Source: Gentiana macrophylla (lineage: Eukaryota > Streptophyta > Magnoliopsida > Gentianales > Gentianaceae). From it: 64,000 nucleotides of DNA. This document shows positions 1-12,285 of this stretch, one piece after another; position 1 is the first letter of the stretch; every line of letters begins with the position of its first letter. Where the stretch lies: the NCBI GenBank assembly GCA_026214975.1, contig JAOBSW010000544.1:62001-126000 (forward strand), read 5' to 3'. Under the pieces are notes generated by a model that was not told the origin of the DNA, searched no databases, and was given only the letters and a program-made list of their open reading frames with translations. The position numbers and the translations under genes are program-made.

Positions 1-1965
1 TATATACAATCGAGTTTGGAGCGTGATTTCTTCATTTGTTATATTGTTTTGAAGCAATGGATATTTGGTGTATTTGATTGCCATTATTCAATGTGTCGAA
101 TCATGCAGTAGAAAAAACCTATACTTTAAATTGTTTCATTAGTGAAAAAGTACATGCTGCTTTTTATGGTATCTTCATGTCTCTGTATCTCTTCAATGCT
201 TTGATTTATTTTCTTTGTTTCCAGATCTCTTATCAATGTGCTTCTGTTTTGCAGAATCAAAGACTCCTTCGATTGCAGAATCAAAGGCTCCTTCAATTGC
301 AGGTTAGTGACTGATTTAAAACTGTTGCACTTATGTCATCATATTTGGTAAATATGTTATCGTATTTCGTAAGTGTTTGGCTATATGAATTAAGTTTCCT
401 AAATCATATCTATGTACATTGTTGTGTGCTCCTGTTTCTTCTGCTTTTCATTGGTTTTCTGTTCTTCTAATATCTGCTATTTTTGCTTCAGTTATTCGGT
501 TTTCCTGTTTTTTTTTTTTTTTTTTTTTTTTGTGGACTTGCTTCGCTTCTTGCATTACACATAAATGAAGTTGTGTCCAAAGTTGCTTTTTTCCTACACT
601 TTTGTTCTGTCAAAAAGCTTTGGACTTGTGCCATTGATGGTTTGAGTGGGTTTTAACCAGCGTTCGAGTGTACCGACATTTGTCCGTGCGATAGAAATAG
701 AATCCCTTTTAGTATCGTGATTGTCACGAGGTACAAATATAGGTACAACAAAAGACTTTTTGTTTGCATTCGTTTGGTTTTGTATGTAAGGCTTGCTCGA
801 GAATCTGCCGCTTTTGACTTCCAGGACTCTTGATTTCCTTGGAGTCGGGAGGGACCATACCTTGGGAGAACAAAGAGATTCAAGTTTCGTGAACTTAGAG
901 GACTTTCACCTGCAGTTTCACAGAAAAAGTAAATTCTAATTATGAGCAAAAAATGATGTTTCAATCAGATAGAAATTAAAGCCAACATATATGAAACTAA
1001 ATCTCTCTAACTACACAAAAGGGGGTTAAAATCAATGTCTAGGCTATGCACTAAAACAATGTAGGTATAAAAGTGAAGAACAAGCGATATTTGATGGTAA
1101 AACCACAAGAAAAGCAATGACAAGATCTTGTCTCAACGATAATGTGAGAACAAAACATTTGATGATTCAAAATAAGAGGCAATATGTACATGGTCTTACT
1201 ATCAGCGTATATATTCTTTATATCTGTAGACTAGGAATCTAAAACCTTCATATGAAATTTATTTAAAATCAATATAAACCATCTATATTTGGTTTCATTT
1301 TGCTTCTTACGCTTAGTAATAGTACTTTATGTCCTCGCTTTTTTAATATCAAACAATTGTTATTTAAAAACTATGAGACTTGATTATGAATTTATAGAAC
1401 TTCGACACTTGGAGTAGGCGCCTCGTTTTCAATGTAACTCTGTTGGTAAGTCATTTCGATGCATCCAAATTTTGTTCCTTGTCTTTTACTTTAATTCTCA
1501 ATGTATACAATGTAAATATAGTTTTCCTTGTTAGAACTCCACTTACCTGGTTGATCTTTTTACGATTACGGAAGAAGGTGTTGTGTTTACTCGCTTCGCA
1601 TACAAATAAAATTGCTTCGTGTCGGTGTAGTTGGAGGTGCTCTTGCAAACCTCAATAGTTGGGGATCTATTGCAAAACCCGTTGTTCTGAGGATCTCTGA
1701 GAAAATCTTAGTTTCCTTGCACACGTGAAGCAGTACAACTTGCTTTGCATCTACAATATATACAATAATCAGCCTTATAGTGGATAGGTTGCTTATATAG
1801 GTCTTTCTTTATTTCAAAGTGCTATTCTATGATCCATATGTAGTTTATCTATCTATTTTAGGATGTAATAGATACAGTTTATGCCGGTGAATCTAAGACA
1901 AGCAGCATGGCTGTGGCTTAAAATTAAGTGCAAAATCTTAGCTTTCTCTTCTTACCTATTTCCCT
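1..1965 (+). other. Helitron copy 1 leader (partial), no recognised gene
   Basis: AT-rich leader upstream of RepHel, colinear with 11985-13946 of copy 2. It holds a pair of 24-bp direct repeats (252-299), a long T-run near 510-532 and no ORF with a recognisable domain. An ORF on the minus strand (653-964) is partly shared with the other copies but matches no family I know. It is probably untranslated leader and intron sequence for the RepHel transcript. Confidence 0.6.
252..299 (+). repeat. Two 24-bp direct repeats in leader
   Basis: Two adjacent units beginning CAGAATCAAAG and differing by two bases are followed by CAGGTTAGT, a good splice donor. A polypyrimidine tract and TTTCCAG acceptor precede the unit at about 223. 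The block therefore looks like a small leader exon made partly of a duplicated 24-mer. The same structure is at 12238-12285 (copy 2) and, with CHG-site scrambles, at about 24272-24325 (copy 3). Confidence 0.6.
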
Positions 1966-4900
1966 ATGGATTGTGATAATCGTGAATCTCGGAATGAGAA
2001 AAGACGAAATGCATATGCATGTATGAGTGAAGCAAAGAAGGATTTATTGCTAAAGCGTCGGCGTGCTCAATATGCGGCTCGAAGAAGTACCCAAGGTAGC
2101 TTAAATGCACTGGTACTTGATTGCATCCACAAGTAACATAAGTCCAATAACTAATGCATCTCACAGTTCCACTAATCAGCCGATTGCATAAAAGTCTTTC
2201 TTTCAAAGCATATGTTAATTTTGATTTTTACCATACGCTAATACAAGAGTGAGTTACGTGCACGTTATGCATGCAATAACTATGTTTCTATAGAACCTCG
2301 ATCCAAAGTGCTTCCACGTTACGAAGGCGGTATTCGTCCATCTTTGCAATGCTATCCCGTTTTACCATGAGCCGACTTGCTACATTGCTCGAGGAGAAAT
2401 TAGATTAGCAATTTGACGAAATGCTGATGCATTATCGACTTATTTCCTGGTAGTGATCCTCAGTCAATTGCCTTTCAAAAGTACGTAAGAACCTACAATA
2501 ATAACCTAGCTTTTACTACTTTTTCTGCTCGGAAAGATAATGACTTCTGTGAAAAATCAGCAAGGCATATACATCTTCAAGGTGCGAGGGCAAAGTGCAT
2601 CATTTCCTAAATCCACTACAAGCGACTTACGAGATGCCTAGTGGTATCTGATTGTACTTCTACGATTGAAACCGAACTCGAGGAGCGTTTAAAAGCTTTA
2701 ACCGTTCTCTCGAGATATTATGTTGAAGTTAACTAAGATTCTATCGAGAATCCTTATCTTTGTGTTTCTACGACAACTAAGGCTTACGGATTGATGATCG
2801 ATGCCAAATATTCATCGTCAATAATCCTAAACTTGATCAGCGGGTGTTCAATGAACCCGGTTGCAATGATATTCTTTGGTATTATTTGTGTTGATGATGA
2901 GGCAACTCTGAATCCACAATGTCACATTCAAATTTATTCTACGAATGCTATTCCTTACAGAATATGCCATAACTTTGGGTGCTTCGATTCGCTTCAGTAT
3001 CTATTACTTTATACACGTGGTGAGGTAGGCTGGCATCACGGTATCGAAAAGCTTCCACCCAACATGCATAAGCAAAAGCGTTATTGCACAATGCCTCTAC
3101 CTGTTGTACCAACAAATCTCAGTGCTGCTGAGCAGTTGCTCTTTGAAGAAGAGCAAGGTAAAAACTAGCAGTTATAAATCCATAGTAATTTTTTCTTAGG
3201 GTCTTCTCTAATACTTTCCTCTCGTCAATTATGCAGCTATTGAATCCGGTATACGGAAACGCAATGTAGTATCATGCAGACAATACTATTGTTACAAAAT
3301 GCAGATACGTAAGGATGATAAATCAATGTTATTGCACACTGGAAGACTTTTCCAACAATACATCGTTGACATGTTTGTAAAGATAGAAACCATACGTTTA
3401 GAGTACTATTACAAACAACGAGAAATTGGGGTGATTGCCTACAAGGATTAATAGACAATATTGCTTCTGGAAATACCCTTGGATCTAACGTAGGAAAGAA
3501 ATTTATACTTCCACCATCCTTTGTTGGAGGTCCAAGAGACATGAGAAAAAGATACATGGACGCTATGGCATTGGTACAGCAGTTTGGTAAACCTGACTTT
3601 TTCCTTACAATGACTTGTAATCCTGCATGGTGTGAAATCACTAAGTATTTCTTTGCCTAATGAATTACATGAGAATAGACCGGATTTGCTTAGCCGAGTT
3701 TTAAGTCAAAACTTCAACTATTGAAGAAAGATGCGCTACAAGAGAAAATCTTTGGAAATCTAGACGCGCTGCGTCTACTCTATCGAATTCCAAAAACGTG
3801 GTTTACCTCACGCGCATCTTCTTCTAATAATGTCCCGAGAGTCCAAACTCTTAAATTCTGAGGCATATGATCGTTACATAAGCGCAGAATTACCGAGATC
3901 AATACTAAATCCCGAGTTACATAACCTTGTCTTTGAATCATATGATCCATGGGCCTTGTGGTTCTGGAATCCCAACGATCCATGTATGCAAAACCATAAA
4001 TGCAAAAATAGATACCCTCGAGATTTGAAGAGGCAGCGACACATGGATCGATAGTTTCCCTCGGTATAGGCGCCAAAACAATGGTTTAATGACTACGATG
4101 CGTCGGCATTTGATTGATAACCCGATGGGTTGTGCCTTATAATCCTTATTTACTTGAAGTACAAGCGCCACATCAACGTTGAAATTTGCTCTACAATCAA
4201 ATTAGTAAAGTACATATATAAGTACATCTACAAAGGTCACGATAAAGTTGCTTTTCGAATGTGTGCATAAATGTAGAAAATGAAATTGAAGAATATCAAC
4301 GTGGAATATTTGGGTTGGGCCACTGAGGCGGCGTGGCGTATCTATTCCTTTGACCTCTTTGAGATGCAACCAATTTGTAATAGCATTGCAACTACATTTA
4401 CCCAATAACAACTACGTCTCTTTCGCAGTTAATCAAGATTTAAACTCCTTACTTTCAAACAATTTTGTATCAAAGAGCATGTTGACTCAATTTTTCTGCA
4501 TGAACCGTTACGATGATACTGCAAAATCTCTGCAGCTGTTCTACAAAGACTTTCCAAAGCATTTTGTTTGGGATTATGGAAAACGTTTCTGGAGTGTAAG
4601 GAAGAAAGGAAGAGTAATTGGTCGCATAGTATCTGCTGCCCCAAACGAAGGAGAGAGATACTATCTACGATTATTATTGAACCATGTAAAAGCACCATGT
4701 TCATATACTGACCTACTTACATTCAATGGACAGGTGCACTCAACTTTCAGGGAAGCTGCATTAGCACGCAATCTGTTATCTACTGATTCTGATCTTGATA
4801 AGTGCTTAGAAGAAGCAACATTGTATCAGATGCCTAGACAGTTACGCCACTTGTTTGCCTCGATTCTTGTGTTCTGCTCACCATCAAATCCAAGATTATT

Positions 4901-6555
4901 GTGGGAGAAGTACCAAGAGCATCTTTGTGATAACCATAGAATACAATTCATTTTATACGACTGCATACTTGGTGAAGCGAAAAACAATGCATGAGATATC
5001 GAGTATCTACAACACATGGGAAAGAAATTATGATTTCGGCTAGGACTGATTTGATTTGTTGTGCAATAATGATAGTATGAGCAAAGAAATTTCTTACGAG
5101 AGGAGCGTAATGATATCTATGGATGATATTTTGAGTGTAGATCGACTTAATCAAGAACAACGTAGAGCATATATGAGAATAATGGCCCAGGTAAATGCGG
5201 ATGAACCATCATCTTATTTTATTGATGGCCCCGGGAAGCGGGAAAGCGTTTTTGTACAAAGCAATTATGGCAACCTTAAGATCTCAAGGACACATAGTAC
5301 TAGCTACTGACTACCTCCGAGTAGTTTGCTTGTATGCTACCAGCGGTAGGGCGAGCGCATTCACGTTTTAAGTTACCGGTACATAGCGAAGACAATAAAA
5401 TTGCAAATGTTACTAAGCAATCGGCAATTGCCCAACTTATCGAGAGAAGCAAAATTGATTATTTGGGATGAAGCTCCGATGGCTCACAGAGAAGCTATAA
5501 AGCATTTCTTTGAAATGCTTAAAGATATAACTGAGGTTGATTTACCGTTTGGAAACAAGATTGTAATCTTCGGGGGAGATTTCCGGCAGGTTCTCCCTGT
5601 AGTCTCTCGAGGAACTATGGCTGAACAACTCGATGCTAGCTTATTCCATTCTTCCTTATGGCCTTACTTAACACAAATACGACTAACTCAAAATATGCGA
5701 TCAATAGATGACCCATTCTTTGCGAAGTATTTACTGCATATAGGTAATGGTATAGAACCACAGGATGAAAATAGAAATATTACATTACCAAAGCACATAA
5801 CAATCCCTTTTACTAACGAACAACAATCACTACAAGAGCTAATTGATTTTGTATATCCAAATATACATCAACTAAGCAATAATTACTGAGTTTTCTAATG
5901 AATAGAGCACTATTAGCTCCTACAAATAATTTGTGTTGATGAAATCAACAACGTTATTTTGCAAAGAATCAATAAAGAAGTTACAACATATATTAGCTAC
6001 GACGTTACCATTGATCCAAACCACCAAGGAGAATATCAAGATTTTTAAATTCACTAAATCCTAGCGACCTTCCTCCACACCAACTTTTCACGAAAGTTAA
6101 TTTCCCGATAATGTTATTGAGAAATATTAGTCCTACTGAAGGCCTATGCAACGGCACTCGAATGATTTGCAAAGAGCTTAACACAAATACTATTCTAGCA
6201 GAAATCGGAATGGGACCATATGCGGGACAAACTACATTACTCCATAAAATACCATTACAAGCATCGAAAAGTGAAGCGCTTTGGTGTAGCTTTCAAAAGG
6301 TACCAATTCCCAATTAGATTATGTTATGCAATGACAATTAACAAAGCTCAAGGACAAACATTAGATCGTGCGGTATTTATCTACGTGAGCTGTTTTCTCA
6401 CACGGTCAACTTTACGTTGCATTCTCACGAGTGAGAAGTTTCAATGCACTAAAAGTACTTATAGCTCCACCTACACTAGCGAGATAATTACGATGAAACA
6501 AAAACACGAATATAGTTTTCTCGAAATAATTCAAAGGGCACAAGTACAACCTTAA
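1966..6555 (+). pseudogene. Helitron RepHel (Rep nuclease-helicase), copy 1, frame interrupted
   Basis: This is the same two-exon gene as in copies 2 and 3. Exon 1 starts ATG at 1966 (MDCDNRESRNEK) and ends at 3157; the intron is 3158-3236 (GTAAAA...ATGCAG); exon 2 runs to TAA at 6553-6555. The HUH motif (CAC-GCG-CAT) is at 3809-3817. Many frameshifts and stops interrupt it, more than in the other copies. The Walker A region near 5229 is scrambled relative to copies 2 and 3 (GGAACTGGG becomes GAAGCGGG). Most disruptions fall at CAG, CTG or CCG sites and may be base-calling errors, so it may not be a true pseudogene. Family identity is certain. Confidence 0.85.
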
Positions 6556-6683
6556 CCTTAGTACACTATCAATATTATTTTGTAGAACATCGGATGTATT
6601 TATTTACAATAATAACAACATTTATATAACATTACGTAAACATACATAGATACATAGTTGCTTATAAACCTACTATCTGAGGC

Positions 6684-9600
6684 ATGGCTACAAATATGCA
6701 AAATCTACTCATCAACGAAATTTGGATGATCTGAAAAATTGGAGAGTAAAAGTTGTACTTGTTGATAAAACCAAAGTACATACCGGTCAAACAATCGCCG
6801 AACTCGAAGTTTGCTTCTACAAGATGCACGGGTACTCTAATGAGATACAACTAATAATACAATTCTCTTTTCTACTCTATATGTAATTTTATTTAGCAAA
6901 ATTGGCGAAAATAAGCGAGGTAACACCGTTGAAGCGATTATGTGGGATGAAACTATTGACGAGATAGATGCAAGATTGAGTCACGGTTGTACATATACTA
7001 TCGGTGGAGCACAAGTGCAACAAATCAAGCCGGCTTTCGATACATGTCTCCCGAGAATGCCATACGAATGGGTGTTCACAATTTGCAACATTTATACGGC
7101 AAATAAGCCGATTCGACAGACATGATTCCATACCCGAGTACTACAATCATTCCCACTCTGTGACACAGCACCGCTAGCAGGAACCAAAACACCAATAGGT
7201 ACATATATCTATATACCAGTCCAATGAACTACACTAAGAAACACATACTAATAAACACGAATTATAACTACGAAGTATCAATTACGATTTCTATACTTTT
7301 GAAATTAATTATCCTTAGATTTCTTTACAGACTCATGTTATTTCTCTTGTAATATGTAATATTTAAATTTCTAATATATGAAAGACTACGTTACTTATTT
7401 CATAATTCAACATATAATATATTGCACTCGGTTGCACGACGACTATATAATTGAAAGACACGAGAGGTAGCATTAACAATGAATCAAGCAAATAAATAAG
7501 CTATATAAAATACAATGTAAACATTCTATTTAACTACATTAATAATGTGCAAAGTACTAACTGTATTTTATATTCTCAGACAATATTGCTGTAATGGTAA
7601 ACATTAAAACGCCGCGGGAAGTAATTGCAAATGGGAAGCTGACACCGATACAAGAAATAGTACTTGTTGATGAACAGTAAGTACCATACATACTATGTAT
7701 TCCACAGTATACATTACACCAAAATAAGCTTTCCTCTATTTCTTGATAATCAGTATAGTTAACCAGTATAGCTGATGATAAAATTTTGCTTCCACCTATC
7801 CACATCTCACGTTGTTTCTACTATCTTATGTATAGTTTCTCCGAAATACATGCATAAATGCACTTTCTGATATTACTTTCTGATATATTTCTATGGTTGC
7901 TATAGAAATCCAAGAAAACCAGTGAAAACCAGTGAAAATTTCTATGGTTGATATATTTGAGAAAGTGCATTTACGCTTGAGGAAGTAATTGCAAGTAATA
8001 TCTCCAATGTATTTCTATGGTTGCTATATTTTCTTTGGTTTTCTTGGACATATATGCTCCCTTTGCTTTAATTATTGCAATCTCTCCTGTATTCTTTCAA
8101 AATATTTCTTCTATATGGTTAGTTAAAAATCTATGCACTTTCAAATATATCGATCACCACGGTTTCTCATACATAATTTTATAGGTGCCTTTGTCTCATT
8201 TTACTTTGACATCCTTTGATTCAAAGCTTCATAGTTTTACGTCTTTTGATCCAATGTTACTCTATTAGAAATACAACATCTTATCTTCGTAATTGATTAT
8301 TCATAATACTAGATTCTTTCCTGTGCATCCTTGTTCTCCCATATAGTAGTAGTTTCTTTATCTCTGTATCTCCTGTTGCATTTTTCTTGAATTCAAAATA
8401 TTACCACTAACTTCTAAGGTATATCTTGTGGAACTATTCACAGTTTAAGTACAACAATGCTAACCATGTGGGGTGACTATGTAACTAGCCCAGGACAACA
8501 ACTGTATGAAAACAGACACAATATGCCTATCATTGTATGCAGGAAAGTAGCGATCGCGAAATTCTTAGGTACATACAATAAACTCATAAGTATACATTAC
8601 AATTGAAAAATATATTACGCAACAATAACTATATGCCAATGATATGAGGTGGAACATCATCAACCGTTCCATTCGCTACATGACGGTGGATCTGATTTCC
8701 CACAAGTACATGAGCTAAGAAAGTGGTAAATAAAAATCTGAGACAACTAAAACACCTAACAAATGCTACCAAAAAATAGCGCTAATATAATGTACCATTG
8801 TCCACAGGGTAACAAACAACTTGGATGCAATCCAACAAGCAATTGCTATGATTACGTCTCCGAGTAAGATACAACAGCAGACGAGCAGAAAGAAATGAAA
8901 ACAAAAGCACCACGACAAACTCGGTACAAGGTAATAATCTACAAAACTAAACTATCAATACAACACGGTACATAATATACTAGCCTTTGAAACACAATAA
9001 ATCTAACCCGGAATAAATAGAGTACGACGGATCACGGGAGCTATCACAATTTCGGATATAAAGCGGAACATTTACTCGCAGAATGTCCAAAATGCTCCCA
9101 CCTTACCATAATTGCGACAAATGAAGAGTTCCATCGCAATATATGCAACACCGACGAAATTGGTCCACAGGTAAAATACACAAAGCCTTTAACATCTTAA
9201 TCACAGTTATCAACATCAAAACTAACAAAAATATAAAATCTGAAAATACAGGTGCAAAGTAATAATTGAACTGCAAGAAGTTGGAGAAAAAATTTCTGCT
9301 ACGATGTACGATGAAAATGCAGAGAAGCTGCTAGGCTACACTGCAACAAAACTGCATGACAAGAGCCCTCAGGTACATATATTCAGACAAGAGTAACGTA
9401 GAGAGTAAACAACACATACAAATCAAAAATTACATGCATCAGTAACATTAGCAGATTCTACCTAACAATCTAACTCATTCCTACATAGGAGATACAATGT
9501 ACGCTCTCGAGACATAAACACACAAATGAAAGAAAAAAGAATCATGCAGAACTACAACCATCAACGAGGCGGTATATGCAGATCAAAAACAAGATTTCTG

Positions 9601-9859
9601 ATCTACCGATTGGATGAGGCAGAATCCACAACACAATGTACCTCAGCTGAAACACCAGAAATCAGCGGTACTCCAGGTAAACTTCTCAACCAAAATATCA
9701 TACACAAGCAATATTACTAGACAAAAACAACAACCAAAATAACATAGAAAAGTGAACTACCACAGATAAGCAGGAAGGAAAAGAACCCTTTGAAACACGA
9801 AAGCGAGAAAAGATACAGCGGCAAAAAAGATGAAGCTGCAATTTCCCCCAACTGACTGA
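6684..9859 (+). pseudogene. RPA70-like ssDNA-binding protein, Helitron copy 1
   Basis: This is colinear with the ten-exon gene described for copy 2. Start ATG is at 6684, 129 bp after the RepHel stop; exon 2 starts near 6919; the last exon runs from 9766 to TGA at 9857-9859. The OB-fold exon (DETIDEIDARLSHGC), the WGDY exon and the C-terminal zinc-binding exon are recognisable. Several codons are scrambled at CHG sites, and the zinc-ligand exon near 9020-9170 is noticeably altered. It probably encodes a replication-protein-A large-subunit relative that binds the displaced strand during transposition. Confidence 0.75.
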
Positions 9860-10252
9860 AAACAAAGGAGCAGGTGAGAAGGCGTAAACTTGTCATGGTT
9901 TTGAAAGTCAGACAAGAAAAAAAAGACCAAGTACATGTTTTGTATAGCATAAAAACTAAATCTGATTTTGTGTAGCATATGAAAAAGTGAATCTCATATG
10001 CTACTAACCAAAACAAATTGCTCTTTTGCACGATCCTTGCTATGTTTTTTGGTCCAAAGATCGTATCCTATCTAAGACTTCTCAATGTATCTATTATCTC
10101 GGACTTCTCAATGTATCTATTATATGTATCTATTGCAATTATCTCTTGCTACATAACTACAATGCATTTTTACCATATTGTGACATATAATTCAATGACC
10201 CTAACAACAGTAACATCTACGAGGATCGAAAAAACTAACACTGTAACACCGA

Positions 10253-10284
10253 CGGACGTGTGCAACGCACACTCCGTACACTAG
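10253..10284 (+). terminator. Helitron 3' hairpin and CTAG terminus, copy 1
   Basis: CGGA-C-GTGTGC / AAC / GCACAC-TCCG can form a ten-base-pair stem with one bulged C and a three-base loop, followed eight bases later by the end of CTAG. In Helitrons this subterminal hairpin marks where rolling-circle transfer stops. Equivalent sites lie at 22270-22303 and 34317-34344. Confidence 0.88.
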
Positions 10285-10290
10285 TATATA
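10285..10290. repeat. TATATA junction between Helitron copies 1 and 2
   Basis: Exactly six bases separate the CTAG terminus of copy 1 from the TC terminus of copy 2. They supply the A-then-TC at the 5' end and the CTAG-then-T at the 3' end that Helitron ends require. The same six bases occur between copies 2 and 3. Confidence 0.9.
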
Positions 10291-10789
10291 TCTATACTTA
10301 GAGTACTTATATTTTTGTATGTTTGGTCGTCTTCTTTGTCGTTTAGTGTTCTCTTTTTCTTTTCTTTTTTTTAATTTTCCCCTTTTAAATTTTAGTAGAA
10401 GGCAATGGCTATTTATTATTATTATATCCTAGATATATATGGAAATTCTTCCAGCGTTTTTTCTCCCGAGATACAATTCCACTACCGTTCTTCAAGCGAA
10501 TGAGTATTCTCCAAAGCTCTCCTGCTTCTTTGCAATGAAGTGGGCGGTGCCTCATCATGTATATAGGCTTTTGGAACCGTTTATGTGTGCCATTGTTTGT
10601 TTGTTGTTGTCTTCTCGTGCTCTTTTGCTGGGTAAGTGAATCTTTGCTTTGTTAGTATGCAATCGTTGTGATTACGGATTCTTGCTTCCTAATTGTTGGT
10701 TTTGTTGATTATTGGTGGTTGATTACTCCTTACGGTTTCTTCTTTGTTTATATCGAAATTGTTTTATTTCTCGGTGTCTCTTCTTTCGC

Positions 10790-11165
10790 TTTAATCTTCG
10801 ACTTGTATCCAACTCTTTTCTTGGTTTTCTTTTATGTTTTATCTGCTTAATTAGAAATGCATGAGCTTTTTGCTCGAAGGTGCATTATCCGGCATGTTTT
10901 TTTGTTGGTGCAATTTGTGATTTTATTTTGATACCCTTTGATTTAGTTTGTTGTATTCTTTCTTCTTTTTTGGTGTAATCTTATTATGTATCTTGAGTTG
11001 TATCCGTGTCTCTTTCTTGGTTTTCCTAGGTTTTATTTCGCTAATTAGAAATGCATGCGCTTTTGCATCGAATCTTGCATTATTTGCCATGCTTTTTGTG
11101 GTGCAATTTGTGATTTTATTTCTACGAGATTTTCGATTTAGTCTATTGTATGGTTTCTTGTTTTT
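10790..11165 (+). repeat. Degenerate ~190-bp tandem duplication in Helitron leader (copy 2)
   Basis: Two consecutive stretches share, in the same order, TTGTATCC, TTCTTGGTTTTC, TTAATTAGAAATGCATG or its variant, GTGCAATTTGTGATTTTATTT and GATTTAGT plus TTGTAT. The units start near 10800 and 10990. The same duplication is in copy 3 (about 22825-23205), so it predates the copies. Confidence 0.7.
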
Positions 11166-12237
11166 GCCTGTAATCGATTATGTTATAGATGGAAGGTGTT
11201 AGCTATCATTTCTGGCAAATTACTTGATTTGTGTTGTTTTCGTTACATGTTCAATTGGTTTGTTTGTCGGCGTCTGTATTTTTTCTGCTCTGTTGTTAGC
11301 TGTGCAGCTTTATTTGTAATTTCTCTTGCGTGTTATGTGGTTTAGCACAGATGCTTCATAAATTGCATGTTATTTATGAATAAAATTACATGTCTGATAT
11401 GTAATTACAAATAAAATTACAAATAGCACAGATGTTTAGCACAAATAAATTGTGTGTCTGATGTTTCACTTAATTTCTCTTGCACAAATTGCATCTACGA
11501 TATGTAATTTTATAAGTGCACTACGATGTTGCTCTGCCCTTGTTTCATTAAATGTTTGAGAGTTTATTATTTCCTTGGATTTAATGTTTTCATGTTGGAA
11601 ATAAAAGGTGTCCTCTTTCTTTGTTTCTTATTGGGGGAATACATCTTGTTTTTGTTCAATTAATGCAACTATTGTGTGTGATTTGATTTGTAGTAGATAG
11701 AAAGAGTGCAAAGGTTAGTAGATATAATGCAAAGAAGAGTAGAAATTTGTGTTTCTTGTATTATTTGTGGGTGTTAGAAGGATCTAATCTTTCTTTCTCA
11801 AATTACTTTGGTTGTGCAAATGTCTGTGTTGCATAATGATTAAAGTTGAAAAGTATTGTCGATTGTAAATGAAAAAAGGGACTTTGAAGTCGCTACTTTT
11901 GCCCTTGTTTTTGATTGGTTTCTCTTGATATTTGGCTTTGTTTGATATCTGGTAAACCTTTGCTTCAAAGTGCGGATGTAAGTTTATATACAATCGAGTT
12001 TGGGCAAATAGCTTTCTTCATTTGTTATATTGTTTTGAAGCAATGGATATTTGGTGTATTTGATTGCCATTATTCAATGTGTCGAATCATGCAGTAGAAA
12101 AAACCTATACTTTAAATTGTTTCATTAGTGAAAAAGTACATGCTGCTTTTTATGGTATCTTCATGTCTCTGTATCTCTTCAATGCTTTGATTTATTTTCT
12201 TTGTTTCCAGATCTCTTATCAATGTGCTTCTGTTTTG

Positions 12238-12285
12238 CAGAATCAAAGACTCCTTCGATTGCAGAATCAAAGGCTCCTTCAATTG
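12238..12285 (+). repeat. Two 24-bp direct repeats in leader, copy 2
   Basis: Same as 252-299, followed by GGTTAGTGG. The unit boundaries fall on CAG, so the downstream CAG could act as alternative acceptor (NAGNAG-like) sites; that is inference. Confidence 0.6.

Larger units (their letters stand above)
1..10284 (+). mobile_element. Helitron copy 1 (5' end outside window)
   Basis: This is the first of three near-identical Helitrons in direct tandem. Position 1 corresponds to position 11985 of copy 2, so about 1.7 kb of the 5' end lies before the window. The 3' end is seen directly: a hairpin at 10253-10276 (CGGA, bulged C, GTGTGC, loop AAC, GCACAC, TCCG), then TACA and the terminal CTAG (10281-10284), which matches the Helitron CTRR rule. 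It is followed by T, as expected for insertion between A and T. It holds a RepHel gene (1966-6555) and an RPA-like gene (6684-9859). Most differences from copies 2 and 3 are small scrambles at CAG, CTG or CCG. Family assignment is very secure; whether the element is truly broken is not. Confidence 0.95.

Noticed and set aside
10439..10639. 66-codon ORF after the TATA-like box in the Helitron leader as a gene
   Set aside because: It ends next to a strong splice donor, has no domain and is not kept in frame in copy 3; more likely untranslated leader exon.
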